Shown: positions 47,060-61,540, counted from the first letter of the stretch. The stretch is 64,000 nt of DNA from Endocalyx cinctus (GCA_001600455.1 BCKC01000003.1:434001-498000); one strand, 5' to 3'. A program made the numbers and translations. Notes: generated by a model not told the origin, from the sequence alone.

Positions 47060-48256
47060 CTAAACCATCTCATCTCCACGATTAACGTGTGAACCAACTG
47101 GCTTGCGAGGCATGCTGGAACCAGCACCACCAGATGTGTACATCATATCTCCATGGCCATTTGTATGGTTTACAGCACGGGAGTGACCTACGTCCCAGCC
47201 GGCCTTCCGAGTCCATAAAGCATCCGAGAGCTCCAGGTCTCCGGAATACATGCAAGGGGAGCGGCGGTTGAGAGGGATGTGGTTGAATCGCCAATCCCAA
47301 ATAGACGCGTATACCATCCGATAAGCCGAAAAGGCCATCGTGGTTCCAACAACAGCCCCCGCGAAGACGTCATACCAGTTGTGAAACTCGTCAATCGTCA
47401 AGGCGCCACCGATCAAAACTGCCCCAAGAATAGGAATATATATGACGATAAGTTTCCACATAGCTGGATGGTAGTTGGAGAAGACCTTGAGTTTCGCATT
47501 GAGGTAAAGGTAAAGATAAACGAAACCCGCGAATGCGGCTGTGGTATGACCTGACGGAAACGATTCTAGCGAGTCGTCAATCTCGTCGATATCACCGGTA
47601 CAGATCTCTCGCGTATAGTAAAGACCGTTATAACCTGCTGCATTATAAGGCGAACCGACGATACCCTGTCCGTTCTTGGCGAGGCTTATATCGGGTTTGC
47701 ATACGTCCAAGAAATGGGGTCTTAGACCACCGATGAGCCACTTGAGAAAGACTTGGAAGACGGCAGCGGTAATCAAAGAGTATAAGAGACCAATAATGCC
47801 ATTATTTACATCCCAGAACGATCGGATGCGGATCTGCATGAAAAGAATGGCAATGATGGGAATGACGGCGGCTAAGAAAGCGGCCAACCAAATGGGAATA
47901 ATTTCTTTGCGCAGAGGGTACGCAAATTCAGGATAGACAACCTCGCCGTCGGAGGGAAAAGTAACGGCAAACGAGCGGGTAGGAGCCGGGTGCGCTTCGT
48001 AAATCTAAACGACCATGGTTAAGTTAGATACGTTAAGTTCACGTACTAAACTACTTTCGGGAGAGGGGAAACTGACACCCAGACCCAAGGCTCCCATAAT
48101 AACCATGGTTAATATATCTAACCAGGTATATTTCAACCACTGGCCAAAAGTCGGACGCGTACTCATAGTATAAGTATCGTAGGCCTTGTGCTTCTTCGAA
48201 TCCTTCGTGTGAGCATGGTGAGGCTCTTGGCGGGAACGAGAATTGAATAGCCCCAT
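47060..48256 (-). CDS. PAP2-family lipid phosphate phosphatase
   Basis: Two exons (48256-48077, 48004-47060) give 374 aa. The intron is GTCAGT...TTTAG in phase 0. It is a multi-pass membrane enzyme that dephosphorylates phosphatidate, diacylglycerol pyrophosphate or related lipids. Helices begin at residues about 40-60 (LDILTMVIMGALGLGV), then WLAAFLAAVIPIIAILF, and so on. Motif C1 is KWLIGGLRP (148-156) and C2 is PSGH (210-213). C3 reads TIDEFHNWYD: the His and Asp are kept, but the usual SR pair before them is AL. This C3 form is, to my knowledge, common in one filamentous-fungal branch related to Dpp1/Lpp1. The tail (about 290-374) is polar and probably cytosolic, with a run of Gly and basic residues. 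Upstream sequence contains another TAGGTA cluster. Confidence 0.92.
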
Positions 48257-49853
48257 TTCGTATTAATTAGGTGCCAGAAGAGAAAGAGGTGGAAGGTATC
48301 AAAGTAGACAAGGAAGCTCAAATCTATCGATATGAGGTCTAGGCCGGTTGCTTAGAGACTCTCGACGACGGAGAGACTCGAATATAAAGAAAGTAAAAGT
48401 ATTTATGGGTTGATTAACTCGACTTGCAGAATTTTGAAGATATCTAACCCAGGGATCAAGTGGGAAGATATAGGAGATGGTATTTCTACTCTGATTCAGA
48501 GGCTCACTCACTCTTGACGTCATGTTCGAGAAAAAAAAATATTGACGGTCCAGGGTTCACTACGGCACGAGCCATAAGGTTTTCAAATATTACGAAACAT
48601 AGCTAGGTACTTTACCTAATGCCCGTGGTTTCGTGACATGAACCCCTAGCACATAGCTGGAGGTATGTAGGTAGACTGGTAGACTACGGAGTACTTACTT
48701 AGTACAAGGGAATAAGGTGATGGATAAATGTCCATTGAAGTCTACCTAGGGCTCCTAGGTAGAGCGGTGACACGTTTCACGGTAAATAGGTAAGAGAAAT
48801 CATCATCATTTGTTTTGAATAACCAATAAAATAGCTGGATCGTGATCGACACGATATGGTTATTCAAAGTCAAAACTATCCCCCGCATAATACGTCAGCT
48901 AATGCTAGCAGTCCAAACGTCATGATGTCTGGAAACTTGGCAGAAACGGGAAGATACTTGGCAAAAGGCTTATTTCCCTCTACAAATCTATCGGATCAAA
49001 TAGTCCGATATTGCTATTTATTACGGAGTACTATTTCATAATAATGATATTTATGCTTCTAGGAAAGCTTATCGAGCAAAGCATAAATTCAATCGCATCG
49101 ACTTTTCACATCTCGATTATTTCGTCATTTCGTTTCATTTCACTCACCTCCATTCCCGGAGGTCTCTTCCTCTTCCTCTTTACCCCTTTCACGTGAGATA
49201 TAAAGATATAGTACACTCCATCCATCATATCCATCATATCCATGGATCTCCAAGGCTACATTTATCCATTTTCATACATATACTATTAATATCACACACG
49301 TCCTAGACAGCCACATAAATAAATATGCCTTGCCTGTTCCTGACTCGGCCATGTCATTTTATTTATCCTTCAGCTGAAAATCCAGACTATATTTGCCAAG
49401 CTTTCCTATCGTCGAGAATTTGCTCAACAGCCTAGACAAAGAGGACTTCTCAAAATGAAGAAATTCCTTTAATCATTACTATTATTATGCTTTATATATA
49501 GGAAGAAAAACTAGTTGACGTTTCTAGACTGATAAATGCGATATATTTATATGGATGGATGTAATATGAGAGATCATAGACCAGTATACTTGGATGCCTC
49601 CTCAACTTTGCGCATTTCTTGTTTGATATACTATGATATGATCGTGTACTTTACAGAACATGTCTTGCCTGGTTGCTAGCTGTTGCACCATCCATCAGCC
49701 GCAAAATGGCTTACGATGTTTTCGCTCTCCGAAGGCGCAATCCTTTTTCAACAAAAAGGGGTGCGAATCTTCCTTTCAATAAGCACAGCTGTAAGAAAAC
49801 TTCTCTTCATTTTATGTTCTTGACTCGAAGTGCCTTGTAATCATTATATCGTG
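48257..49853. other. intergenic, divergent
   Basis: No gene is seen. TAGGTA-type words occur at 48600-48770 and a CATCCATCATATCCATCATATCCATGG short tandem at about 49216-49244. Confidence 0.5.
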
Positions 49854-52214
49854 ATGGCTTCAGAGACAGCACATGTATATTCGCCCTCTGCGCCGGTGAA
49901 ACCAAATGAGCAGTATGTACAACAAAGGCAAGTATCGCCCGCAGATGGCCTCTCGGCTGCATTGTCCAAGATGAGCATCTCTGGAAACGCACCAGGAATC
50001 GGTTTCCAGGCAAATTTATACGCCAGTATGCAAGTCCAAGCTAGTCACGGCAATAACCAACAGCATCAAAATGGGCAACTGTACTCACCACCAAACCAGT
50101 CTTCGCCGTCTCACAACACATCCTATACCTCACAGGCTGTTGTGAGCTCATATCCATCGCCCGTCTCAACTCCTACTACCTCGCCCCCTGCTTCGCTGCC
50201 GATTTCGATTCATCCGTCAACTGAACCCCCTGTGGGACACATGCTCCCAAACCACCAGGGCCACCAAGTGTCTCGTCCCCCGCATATATCTCCTCAGGCT
50301 CAGCACGTACATCTACAACCTTCAAATCATAATCCTCATGTACCATCTCCTCCGCCTACCCAGCAGAGCTACAACGCACGTCCACCTGCTCATCCGCAAT
50401 CAAACACACATACGTATACCCAGCCAATTTCTCAAAGTCATCACCATCCGCACGCATCGAATGTCACGGCGCCGCAGCTTGCCGCACACCCGCAACAACA
50501 AGAGCCACCCAAGAAAGTCGGCTTCTTCCGGCGAACGAAGAACAGTACCGCCGCAACCGCCGGAGCGGGGTTAGTTAACGGTCTAGCAAACGTAGTGCGC
50601 GCCCAAGACGGAAAGGAGAGGCTGGAGCAATGGTCTAAGAAGAAGTTCGACTCTTTTGCCGGATCTGTCGGTTATGCCCCTATATCTGTGCCGGCGGCAC
50701 CCGCACCTACGTCCACCCAGGTCCCCTCTCAAGCTCATCCTGTACAGCAGCAACAGAATGCTTTAACTCGGCCGTTTCATGTTAATTCTGTTGTCTCAGC
50801 GCCAAACATGGTGACAAATGGTCCTAATAGTCCTAATGCGGGTCAACAGACCCCAGTTACCGCTCTGTCGGCGGGCGCGTCTTCTTCATCGCCGAGACCC
50901 TCCGGACCTGGATACGTACCACAACCAGCACCCATACCCGTGCAGAGACCTCTCGGACCTGGATATGTAGCACAACCAGCACCCATGCCCATGCAGAGAC
51001 CGATGCCTCTTCAACCTCAATACGCACCACCTAATCAACAACAGCAGCAGCCTTTCCCTGTTGATCTAGTGGCAGCAACTCTTGTCGCCGGTGTAGGAGC
51101 TGTAGTCAACTATCAACATCAAGGAGCCGCAAATTCGGGACAGACCGGGCACGAACAGCAGCCGAACGTACACCACCAGCCTACGGGGAGGGAGGACGGA
51201 TGCGGTGTTTACTCTTCCGGACCGCAGCAGCACGAACGTGAGAACCAGAGAAATGAAGGGACTTACGCCGAGGGCGGCCAACATCAGTACGTTAGTGAAA
51301 GCGGGACGTACCAGGACAATACTGCCCGGGAGACATATGCAGGGCACGAGCTCTACTCGAATACAGCAGCTAGTGCTATGGGAGACTATTCCTCCATGCC
51401 AACCGGTGGGAATAGCGAACCTCGCTTTATCGGCGATACGGTGGTCGGGCAACAGCAACAAAATATCTACAATTCGGCTGAAGCAACGGCGGTGACGGAG
51501 AACAATAGTTACGAGAACACCGGAAACACCACTATCATCAACCAGAACTATGTCAACGTTGATTCCAGCGCTGCCGCGAATTCCTACACCAATGCCATGT
51601 ATGATTTGAACAACAGCACGAATTCCTACGCCGACACGAGCACGACGTACAGCAATGGCGAGAACGCGGGACAAGTCGCGCCGACATCGTACACCCAACC
51701 AGTGCCTTACGACAATAACAACAACAACAATACCAATGAAGTATCGGGATCAGGAGTCGCCGAACCGAGTTACTACGTCCCGACTTCCACCCCCTCTACA
51801 GAACAGGCTTATACGACCTCAGCCACCGCATCCGCGGCCGCCTATGTTGATACTACCAGCACTGTTCAGGATGGAACCTACATTACCTCTGACCCTAACA
51901 GTAACTACATTTTTGATCAGACCCAGGCCTATGCGGTCGCAGACACGAACGTCACAACCGGATACGTTGAAGCAGCAGCAGCAGAAACGTACGCCGAGAC
52001 AACCACCATGTATACGGATCCGAATTCGGGCGCGTATTACGTGCAGGACACGACGGCCGTATACGCTGTTGCTGAGGCGGACGCTGGATACGGATATGAT
52101 TACGCCGGAGGAGTTTCTTATACCGAGACAACGACGGTGGATGCGGATAGTAGCGGTAATAATTTCACCGTGGATATGACTGCTGATTATGGTGGTGATT
52201 ATGGGTTGATTTAA
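49854..52214 (+). CDS. large prion-like Q/N/P/Y-rich protein of unknown function
   Basis: An intronless 786-aa protein; the true ATG is 49854 (MASETAHVYSPS). The first 220 residues are rich in Pro, Ser, Gln and His. A short basic, more ordered block (PPKKVGFFRRTKNSTAATAGAG, then NVVRAQDGKERLEQWSKKKFDSFAG) sits at about 220-275. A Pro/Gln region follows with two imperfect copies of GPGYV(P/A)QPAPIPVQRP, then a short hydrophobic patch (VDLVAATLVAGVGAVVNY). The last 330 residues are rich in Tyr, Thr, Asn, Ser and Ala with repeated TYAETTT-like words, ending in a Gly/Asp/Tyr-rich tail. The composition suits phase separation or aggregation. No enzyme domain, signal peptide or clear membrane helix. 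It faces SRP54 tail to tail, 388 bp apart. Confidence 0.82.
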   Translation: MASETAHVYSPSAPVKPNEQYVQQRQVSPADGLSAALSKMSISGNAPGIGFQANLYASMQVQASHGNNQQHQNGQLYSPPNQSSPSHNTSYTSQAVVSSYPSPVSTPTTSPPASLPISIHPSTEPPVGHMLPNHQGHQVSRPPHISPQAQHVHLQPSNHNPHVPSPPPTQQSYNARPPAHPQSNTHTYTQPISQSHHHPHASNVTAPQLAAHPQQQEPPKKVGFFRRTKNSTAATAGAGLVNGLANVVRAQDGKERLEQWSKKKFDSFAGSVGYAPISVPAAPAPTSTQVPSQAHPVQQQQNALTRPFHVNSVVSAPNMVTNGPNSPNAGQQTPVTALSAGASSSSPRPSGPGYVPQPAPIPVQRPLGPGYVAQPAPMPMQRPMPLQPQYAPPNQQQQQPFPVDLVAATLVAGVGAVVNYQHQGAANSGQTGHEQQPNVHHQPTGREDGCGVYSSGPQQHERENQRNEGTYAEGGQHQYVSESGTYQDNTARETYAGHELYSNTAASAMGDYSSMPTGGNSEPRFIGDTVVGQQQQNIYNSAEATAVTENNSYENTGNTTIINQNYVNVDSSAAANSYTNAMYDLNNSTNSYADTSTTYSNGENAGQVAPTSYTQPVPYDNNNNNNTNEVSGSGVAEPSYYVPTSTPSTEQAYTTSATASAAAYVDTTSTVQDGTYITSDPNSNYIFDQTQAYAVADTNVTTGYVEAAAAETYAETTTMYTDPNSGAYYVQDTTAVYAVAEADAGYGYDYAGGVSYTETTTVDADSSGNNFTVDMTADYGGDYGLI

Positions 52215-52602
52215 ATGATCTATATGTAAGGAGATAAACTTTTTTTTGCCGTGTTTTTGGGATGGAAGTTTTGTAGGTATAGGTAGCATGCACTGCAAAG
52301 GTCAGAAATATCGAGCGCAATTGGTCAATGAAATAGGGGTTCTCTTTTGTTTTGTCGTCTCATCCCTTGTATCATCCTTTATTCCAGCTATTGTCTGTAT
52401 CCAAGAAACACCCAAATGGAAACCAAAACGCCGTTGCCATGCCAGTTTTGAGTACGTCAACACGCACCTTGAGGAGACAAGTAGTTAGGTTGAGTGATTA
52501 TCATTTCACATCCATTCCATCCATGGCGTAAAATGTCAGTTCCTGGACTTTTTTCTCTCTCTCTCTTTTTTTTTTTTTTCTTATCGTTTTTATTTCTCTT
52601 CT
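52215..52602. other. intergenic, convergent 3' ends
   Basis: Short spacer between the prion-like gene and SRP54. It contains a CT tract and T run (52554-52579) beyond the SRP54 stop. No gene is seen. Confidence 0.5.
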
Positions 52603-54261
<1,659 letters not shown>

Positions 54262-55698
54262 TATGAATATAGATATGAGAATTTGAGAGCGACAGAATGT
54301 AGTCGTGAGAATGATAATTAGGGAGTTTGTTCACGACAAATGATCGCTACTACTGTGTACACTACATCTTACAATTCAGAGAATAATGTTACTAAGTATG
54401 TAACTTAGGGCCTTCTAGTGGGGCTGTCAAATCAGCGTGGGGGAGGGTCAAGAGATAGCCCGGCCGAATACATCTTCCGAGGTCACTTATATAAATATTT
54501 ATTTATACAGTATATTGAGATAAAGGATAGCATAACTTTTAATGAAATTTACATAATATTATTCCGGTTTGCTTAACTGTTCCTTATGGACATATATAGC
54601 CACATCTATTTTATGAGAGAGCACGGAGAGATGTTTTGGACCAACATAATACAACACTGATTGTATTGAGCAGGTCATCATCTTTGATAATCTACTCAAG
54701 GGCCAAAGATATCATGAGATTGATCTGAATGAAAGTAAATATGCTGCTGACCCACCGTCTTCACCCCGACGTAGTGACAGATTACTCCGTAATTAAGTCC
54801 TAATTTGGACCATAGACAGACACTGTTTACTTTTACTAACTTCGCCCACCCAACAGAGAGAGAGACGGAAAGGGGCAGAGCATCTCATATAATTAATACA
54901 GGTCGGGCGCCTAGGTTTATTATACCTATGGTGACTATCTGAGATATTCCGAGTTTTAGGATTGATTCATAACCGCCTCATGTCGCAGCCTAGAGTATAA
55001 TGTAGGCAAAATTCCTACGGCTTGTTTTTCTCGGATGGCTGGCGCCCGATTCTCATGCTATAAGACTACAACTCTCGGCGTCAATCCGACCGTTGCCAGC
55101 GTGAAAACCACAGAAAGGCGAGGAAGGAGAACAGTAAACGTAAGAAAAAGACAAAAACAGCATATAACTTTTCCTGGGTTTAAAGGGAGAATAATCATTC
55201 CTGATATTTATGATTAAAACCAAGGGCCTAGGAAAACGGACATTGAAGATTCGGAGCATTGCCATAACTTTACTTATACTCACTAATTCACTAATAGAGA
55301 CGACTGGTTCATATGAGACACATATCATAAGAAAATAATCATTCATATTATGCAGTATGTATACCCTCGACTGACGCGGACAGCCACCGTTCTCTTTCTG
55401 GATATAATCTCTCCCTCTCTACCGATTTTGTCTTTCTCATAATACTCCATTGATATATACTTAAGTAAATAAGAGGTCGTCTCCCAGACTTGATATACTA
55501 ATCGCATGTAGTTCTCCATAATAGAAAAAAAAAAGATGATATAAAATAAAGCCCCCTGTAGCCAAAATAACCAAATAAACAAAATTGTGAGATCGCTCCA
55601 TCATTCGATTTTCATAACAGGCATTTCATACGTGAGTATTTACAACCCTCCTAAGTATCTAAAAGCAAGTGGATTCGATTATACTACGCTTCGACTTT
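54262..55698. other. intergenic
   Basis: No gene is seen over 1.4 kb between two minus-strand genes. The open frames at 55035-55217 and 55053-55346 lie on opposite strands and have no motifs. Confidence 0.5.
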
Positions 55699-57569
55699 TT
55701 ATGCGGGAGCGGTCTTGGACGAGACCATCGACGAGGGGTCCTTGCGCGAGATGTACACCTCGAGCCCCTCCTGGACGACGAAGAATGTCGCCTTCGCCTT
55801 GAGCTCTCGCTTGGGGTAGACGAGCTGGAAGTTGAAGTCCCTCAGGAGGCGAGGCACAACTTTGTTAATCTCGAGAAGGGCCAAGTTTCGACCGATGCAA
55901 ACGTGGGAACCGCCACCAAACTATATCATTTCACAGTTAGTCTCACGGCCGTGGAAAAAATGGCTTAAGTAAAAAAAAGAAAAAAAAAGACTTCAGAGAA
56001 CACATACCTGGAACATAAACCGCTCCATAACCCTCGCCTTCTCTTCGTCCTCGAGCCACCGTTCCGGGCGGAAGAAGTCGGCATCTTCGCCGAAGACTTC
56101 CCTATCGCGGTGCAAGACCCAGCCATTCAGGGCGAGCCTCGTGCCCTCCTTGAAGAAATGGCCCTCGAGCTCGACGCCGCCAGGTGGGGTTAACCGGGAG
56201 ATGTTGACGCCAACGGCGGGCCGGACACGCATAGATTCTTTCAGACACGCTTGGAAGTAGGGGAGGTTCTGGGCTTCGGTCCACTCGATGTTACCCGAGG
56301 TACGGAGCGTGCCCGACGCCACGGCCGATTCGATCTCCGAGATCAGCGTGTGGTGCACACGAGGGTTGGAGAGGACCTGCCAGAAAAGGGACTGCATCGT
56401 TGATGCCGTAGAATCGGAACCCGCGAAACTATTTTATTGTTTGTGGTCAGTATGACTGGGTTTTAAATAGAGAGCGAATTAGAAGTTAAAAAAAAAAAAA
56501 CTCACATAGCACCGTGAGAAACCGCAAATATGTCGTCGACGCGGAACTTATCCTTATCCTTAAGATGTCCCTTAATCAGACTGGAGAGGAGGTCTTCCCT
56601 CCCGTCTCCGCCGGCACCCTTACCCTCTCTCTCGACCTCGAACGGCATCCGCTTCTTCATCTCCTCCCGGGCGATCCGGGTGACGAGGGCGTTGGACGGG
56701 TTGAAGTAAGGGATGATCTGCCACATCGGATTCCGGCGCATCAGGATGTCGAGCTCGGGGATGTTGCCGACGATACCGTTGTACTTCTGGCTGTTGTCGA
56801 TCGTCTTGATAGCGTCTTCCTTGTCGTAACCAGCGGCCAGGAAGCCGAAGGATCGGCCGAAGGCGACCTCGCCCAGCACGTCGAAGGCGAAATAATGCAG
56901 CCAGTTGCCGAGGTCGACGACCTGGCGACGGCCGATAGCTAGGACGCTGCCGTCTTTGCTGGATGTGGGCGAGTTGGCGGCTACACGGCTATCTTTCTCG
57001 TTGTCACCCTCCATCGAAGGGCAAAATTCCTCTAGACGGCCCGCGAGGAACTCGATCGTGTCATCAATAAAAGGGCTCAGCTGCTTCATAGCGGCCATCG
57101 AGTAGGGCACGTTGGCGACCTTCTTTTTCATCGCATGCACGTCCTCACGGGTCTCGGTGAATATGTCGGGGTGTTCCGGAGGTGGGAATACCGAGTAGAA
57201 ATCAGTCTTGTAGAACCTCTTCCCTGCCGAGAGGACCTGTCTCGCAATGTGTGGAGACGAGAAAGATAACTCGTCGGGAGCCACCCGTACGATGGGTCCG
57301 TACTTGCGGTGTAGCTCTATGTGGTGCATGTGCGTGTTCTCCGTTGCCGTTGATACGAACTTCCAGAGACGGGTGCACGATGCTAAGAAGGGGCCCGGAT
57401 AGGCGCGCAGAGGAGAGGCATAACGCCTATACAGCGCCTTGGAAACGATGAGGCCAGGTATGACGATCCACCAATAGGCCTTGACAAGGACCCAGACGGC
57501 TTGGATCAGAGCTCGGACGGGCGAGATTGTGTTCTCGTCCGTCTCCAGAGAGATTTCGGAGAAGCCCAT
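55699..57569 (-). CDS. cytochrome P450 monooxygenase
   Basis: Three exons (57569-56506, 56428-56008, 55920-55699) give 568 aa, with GTGAGT and GTATGT donors and AATAG/TATAG acceptors. It is a membrane-anchored ER enzyme: the N-terminal helix LVKAYWWIVIPGLIVSKALY (about 28-48) is followed by RAYPGPFLAS. The I-helix oxygen-binding motif is AGSDST (357-362). The K-helix ExxR is KESMRVRP, the PERF-type motif is FFRPERW, and the heme loop is FGGGSHVCIGRN with Cys503. The region YGPIVRVAPDELSFSS and the overall pattern resemble the pisatin-demethylase-like group, but the substrate cannot be assigned. An acidic stretch at about 185-215 is an unusual insert. No obvious cluster partner is adjacent. 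Confidence 0.95.
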
Positions 57570-58695
57570 CTTTCCTTTTTTTTTTCTCTTGTCTTGTTGA
57601 AAGTTAAAGAAGAGGGGGAGGAAGAGAGCAAAGATATGTGACTTGTTCTACAAGTTTCTGTAGTGTTGAATATTATCGATGTGAAATATAGAGGAAAGAA
57701 GAAGAAGAAAAGAAGGATAAGTTTTTTTTTTAGGGGTCCAAGGTAGGTAATTAAGTACACACTCTTAACCCAGTAAGGGGGAGGAGCTTAGCGTCATTTT
57801 TCTTACATGCCTTTACACTTTCTGTTACAGCATTTTCTTGTCTATTCAGTCCCGCCATAAGGGAGAGACAGACGATCGAGTTTAGTCGTCGTCTTTCTAT
57901 GCCGATTACGATGTGCTTACTAGCCGCACCACCTGGTACGAGCCAAGAAACGCCCGAAAGTACAAGAAATCAATAAAGATAGAAAAAGTTTTGGTCCGCA
58001 CGACAATCCGCCTCCAGGGTCCAAGTAGGGAGTAGCGCCAATCTCTTACCGTTCACAGCTCGGCATGCGGATGCATGGTCGCTTTCGGGACTGCTTCTAG
58101 GAGGCGATATAAGGCCTCTCGCTACGTAGGTCCAGATCCTGCGGAACAAAGATAAATATATGTGGTTCGATACCTCATACTGTCGATCAAAAGCTCGAGA
58201 CAAACGGATAAAATGGTTTTTTATAGGACGAGTTCGCGTAGATACTGTACGTGCCAGCAAGCGAGTCTACCTACATACATCATCACCCACGGCGAGATAT
58301 TCGCATGTACGTAACAGCTAATCTATTATATCTACATAGTATATCTCACATTTTTTTTTCTTTTGCAGGATTGTCGATATATGCATGCATCGACCAAATA
58401 TCAGCTCGATATGCACCATGTGTATGCTGTCGTCAGTGGAGTGCGGCCGTCCAAGCTTACTCGGTGAATTATTAACCGCCCATGCGGCGTAGTCGATCAG
58501 CCAATCATAGAATTGCCGATAAACATCAGCGAAGGTCGATGACTTAAAAAGCATGGCCTTACGCAAGAAGTGGGTCGTTATTTTTTTTTTTTCATGTGTA
58601 TGAGGAACCAACGGCACGGGGAAATTGAATGACGAGACGCGAGACTAGACATTCCTAATACCAGGTAGATCATAACGAATCACACATGATGGAAA

Positions 58696-58731
<36 letters not shown>

Positions 58732-59841
58732 CCAAGGGGGGGTAAAGAAGAGGGAGATAGTGCGGGGATAGGGAAGAAGGATGAGAAGTGAGCAGAAAGA
58801 AAATGGTACAGGATCGCAGTTCTTCTCAGGGATTTACTGTGATGGGGTTGGAAAAGGGAATACAAGTCAGGTAAAAGCAGCTGAAAATCAAGTTGATGCA
58901 CCAGTTTTCGGCATTAAAATTAAGACCTTTTCTAAGAAAAATCACACGATTTGTTACCTTGATACAGCTCTATGGATACTATACTATGTACAAGTCCTAC
59001 AGGGCAAGCAGGACAGGAGCTACTATGTACATGGATATGGCGACCTACATAGCAAGGTATTGCATGGCAACAAGGAATGTAGTGTATATGCAAGCCGTCA
59101 GTCAGCCAGAACCTGGGCTGGAACATGATGGGAAAGTTGAAAAGTGGAAAGTGAGCAAAATGGCAAACCCATGCCGATATAAAATGATTGGATATATGTA
59201 CCGACTCGTTGGCACACACAAGCCACCTGGTTATACAGTACATATATGTATATGCACGCACTACATGAATATCGTATGTAATAAATTCATGGAGACGTAC
59301 GCATGGTAAAGAAACACGGCAATACGCATCTATCCTTGCGAAACTTGTAGGCTTGCAATTTGTGATTTATTAGTTGATCCGTTCACCTGGTTGAAGAGTA
59401 TCATTCCGACACTTCCTATTACAAGGTACACACCACATGAGGTGGTGTTGCAATTTACCTGGGTCACACGAAACACACAGACGCGCAGACGCGCAGATAC
59501 ACGAACACACAGACGCACACAGACATAACATAGAGATACGAAGATTCGAAATGGTACAGTGACTTTACATGCTGCTCGTTGAAACCGTGGCACCACATCA
59601 ATAATATATGTAAATATCAATCGGATATCAAGTTCGGTTCGAAGGTCAGACTTATTTATTATTCGTGGTAAAGGAAGAAGCTTCAAGTAAGCGGCTTAGT
59701 AACGCATTATTGGTATCTTTCGCCTGTTCCTTCCCTTTTCCACGGCTTATGAGATATACACTTTTTCCCTTTCCATGCTTTGCTTTTCATCTAACACAAT
59801 ATAATGGCCTGTTGCAAGTTCGAGTGGTACCGATTTTAATA
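57570..59841. other. intergenic with microsatellites
   Basis: No gene is supported over 2.3 kb. It contains a GT dinucleotide repeat (58698-58726) and CACAGACGCGCAGACGC-type short tandems (59470-59525). The open frames at 58781-59309 overlap each other and have no motifs. Confidence 0.45.
58698..58726. repeat. GT dinucleotide microsatellite
   Basis: About 14 GT units in a row, AT-rich before and purine-rich after. Confidence 0.9.
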
Positions 59842-61540
59842 TCAGGTCCATTTCGTGGCCTCCATTCCGTCCGGAGGTTGCGTCTCGTAGTTCTTGTCTT
59901 TCGCATCTTCCCAGTTAGTGCTGAGACTAGTCCCGTTGCTTTCAACATAGCTCTTCATCATCGCTCGCTTCGTATCGTCATCTGCGTCTTGATAGAGTTT
60001 CTGGAAGAAACTGTTCATATCAGCCACTTCATTCTTAGCCCCGTCATCTTCATCTTTGAATGTATCCCAGTTCTGAGGACCTTTCTTCGACGAGGTTGGG
60101 TAAGCAGGTCCGGCAGTAGAAGGTTTGGTACTGCTAGCAACTGGGGCGGTTTGCATAGTTTGCCGTACTGAGCTGCCGATTGTCTTTTCTTCGATATGCG
60201 CAGGAGAAAAGTTCCCACCGTCTGTGCTAGTATCATTTGACGACGATGCGGTACTATCAAATCGTTGATGGAGTTTCTGAAGAAGAGTATTATACCATGC
60301 TGACAGGTCCTGCGCGGGAGGTGGGAGTTCAAGCTCATCTGGCTGCTTGAGTCTGTAATTATGTTAGCACTTAAAAAAGATTTCTCCACCACGGAGCTTC
60401 AGGGAAAACATACCCTAAGGTTCCGATCATCTCATGGAAGGAGTTGAATGAGGCCTGATAAGGGTTGAGTGAGATTTTATCAATAAGCTCGGCATACTTT
60501 CGTCGCAGTACTGGCCACTTTCCAGGAGTCTCTTTTTCCAGTGCCAACTCAATCTTCATAGATTTGACCGTGACCTTGGTACTTTCAGGTTTAATCTTTT
60601 GGAAGAGGTACAGGTGGATCTCTTCGCCAACTGCCGAGGGTACGGGGCGAAGAGTGATTGAGTGAGGCTTGGCATCGATGGTAAGGCTATCCTTGGGAAC
60701 ATTCTTGACAAAGAAATCGACGTTCACGGTAGTATCTGTCTGGTAGAAGCTTGATCGAATGTCGGGCTTGGTGGCATGGAGAGTTTGATACTGCCGCCAG
60801 AGAGTTTCCCATAAATCTGTATCTGTTGTCGAGTTAGGCGACTTACCATCTATTGCTTTAGCATTACCGCCTGTATTGTTAATCGAGGTAGAGCTTTTGA
60901 TTTCCTTGGAAGACCCAGGTTCTGTGGGTATAGGATATTTGGCAGTGACGTGCACTTTCCGACCTGCATGCCCGGAAGGGGTCTTCTCCATCCGGGTCAA
61001 AGTCTGAACACGCCAAGTCATACACTGATCCTTTCGTGAATTGGATTTTGAACTTGCGCTGTCAGTATTAGACATCAGCGAATCCATACGACCCTTGTTG
61101 TTGTCGCGATTTTTGTTGATCTCATCAAGAACATCGCTCAGTTTGACTGCGTATTCTCCATCCTCGTTGACTTTGTGCTGCTGGCCATCATCTTCCGTGG
61201 CCTTGGCTCCATCACAGAGTTTGGTAGCCCAGAATGCGCAGACGTCAGCATCGGCATACTGCTCCATACGCATAAATGTGATAGCTCGACGAAGTTGTGC
61301 TTCAATCATCTGATCACGGTTGCCTCGATCATAGGCAACACGTAAAGCCATTTCAGCATCATAAAGTGCAAAATCAAACCGATTGGTACGAAGGTATGCC
61401 TTGGATCTTTCGATTAACCATAGCGGCGCAGGTCGCTCTTTGAGAGCTTCGCTGAGTTTAGCGATTCCTTCCGTGTATTTACCGTTCTTGACATCAGTGA
61501 CGCCTTGGGACGCTAAGACAGCGGAGGAGGGCATGGTCAT
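59842..61540 (-). CDS. SGT1: SGT1 co-chaperone
   Basis: Two exons (61540-60414, 60352-59842) give 545 aa. The start is the ATG at 61540 (MTMPSSAVLASQG); a longer frame begins only at a TTG. SGT1 links Hsp90 to SCF ubiquitin ligase and kinetochore assembly. An N-terminal TPR-like region (AVLASQGVTDVKNGKYTEGI to about 125) is followed by a linker with basic and Ser-rich parts, then the CS domain (about 255-355: VNVDFFVKNVPKDSLTID, EIHLYLFQKIKPESTKV). The C-terminal SGS domain (about 460-545) contains KGPQNWDTFKDEDD, FFQKLYQDADDDTKRAMMKSYVESNGTSLSTNWED and the conserved ATKW end. The 61-bp intron splices GG to ACTCAAG. It is longer than the yeast protein (395 aa) because of the two linkers. Confidence 0.93.

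Noticed and set aside
51066..51698. 210-aa minus-strand frame
   Set aside because: Antisense shadow of the low-complexity prion-like gene.
58781..59309. 115- and 138-aa plus-strand frames
   Set aside because: They overlap in different frames, lack motifs and lie among simple repeats.
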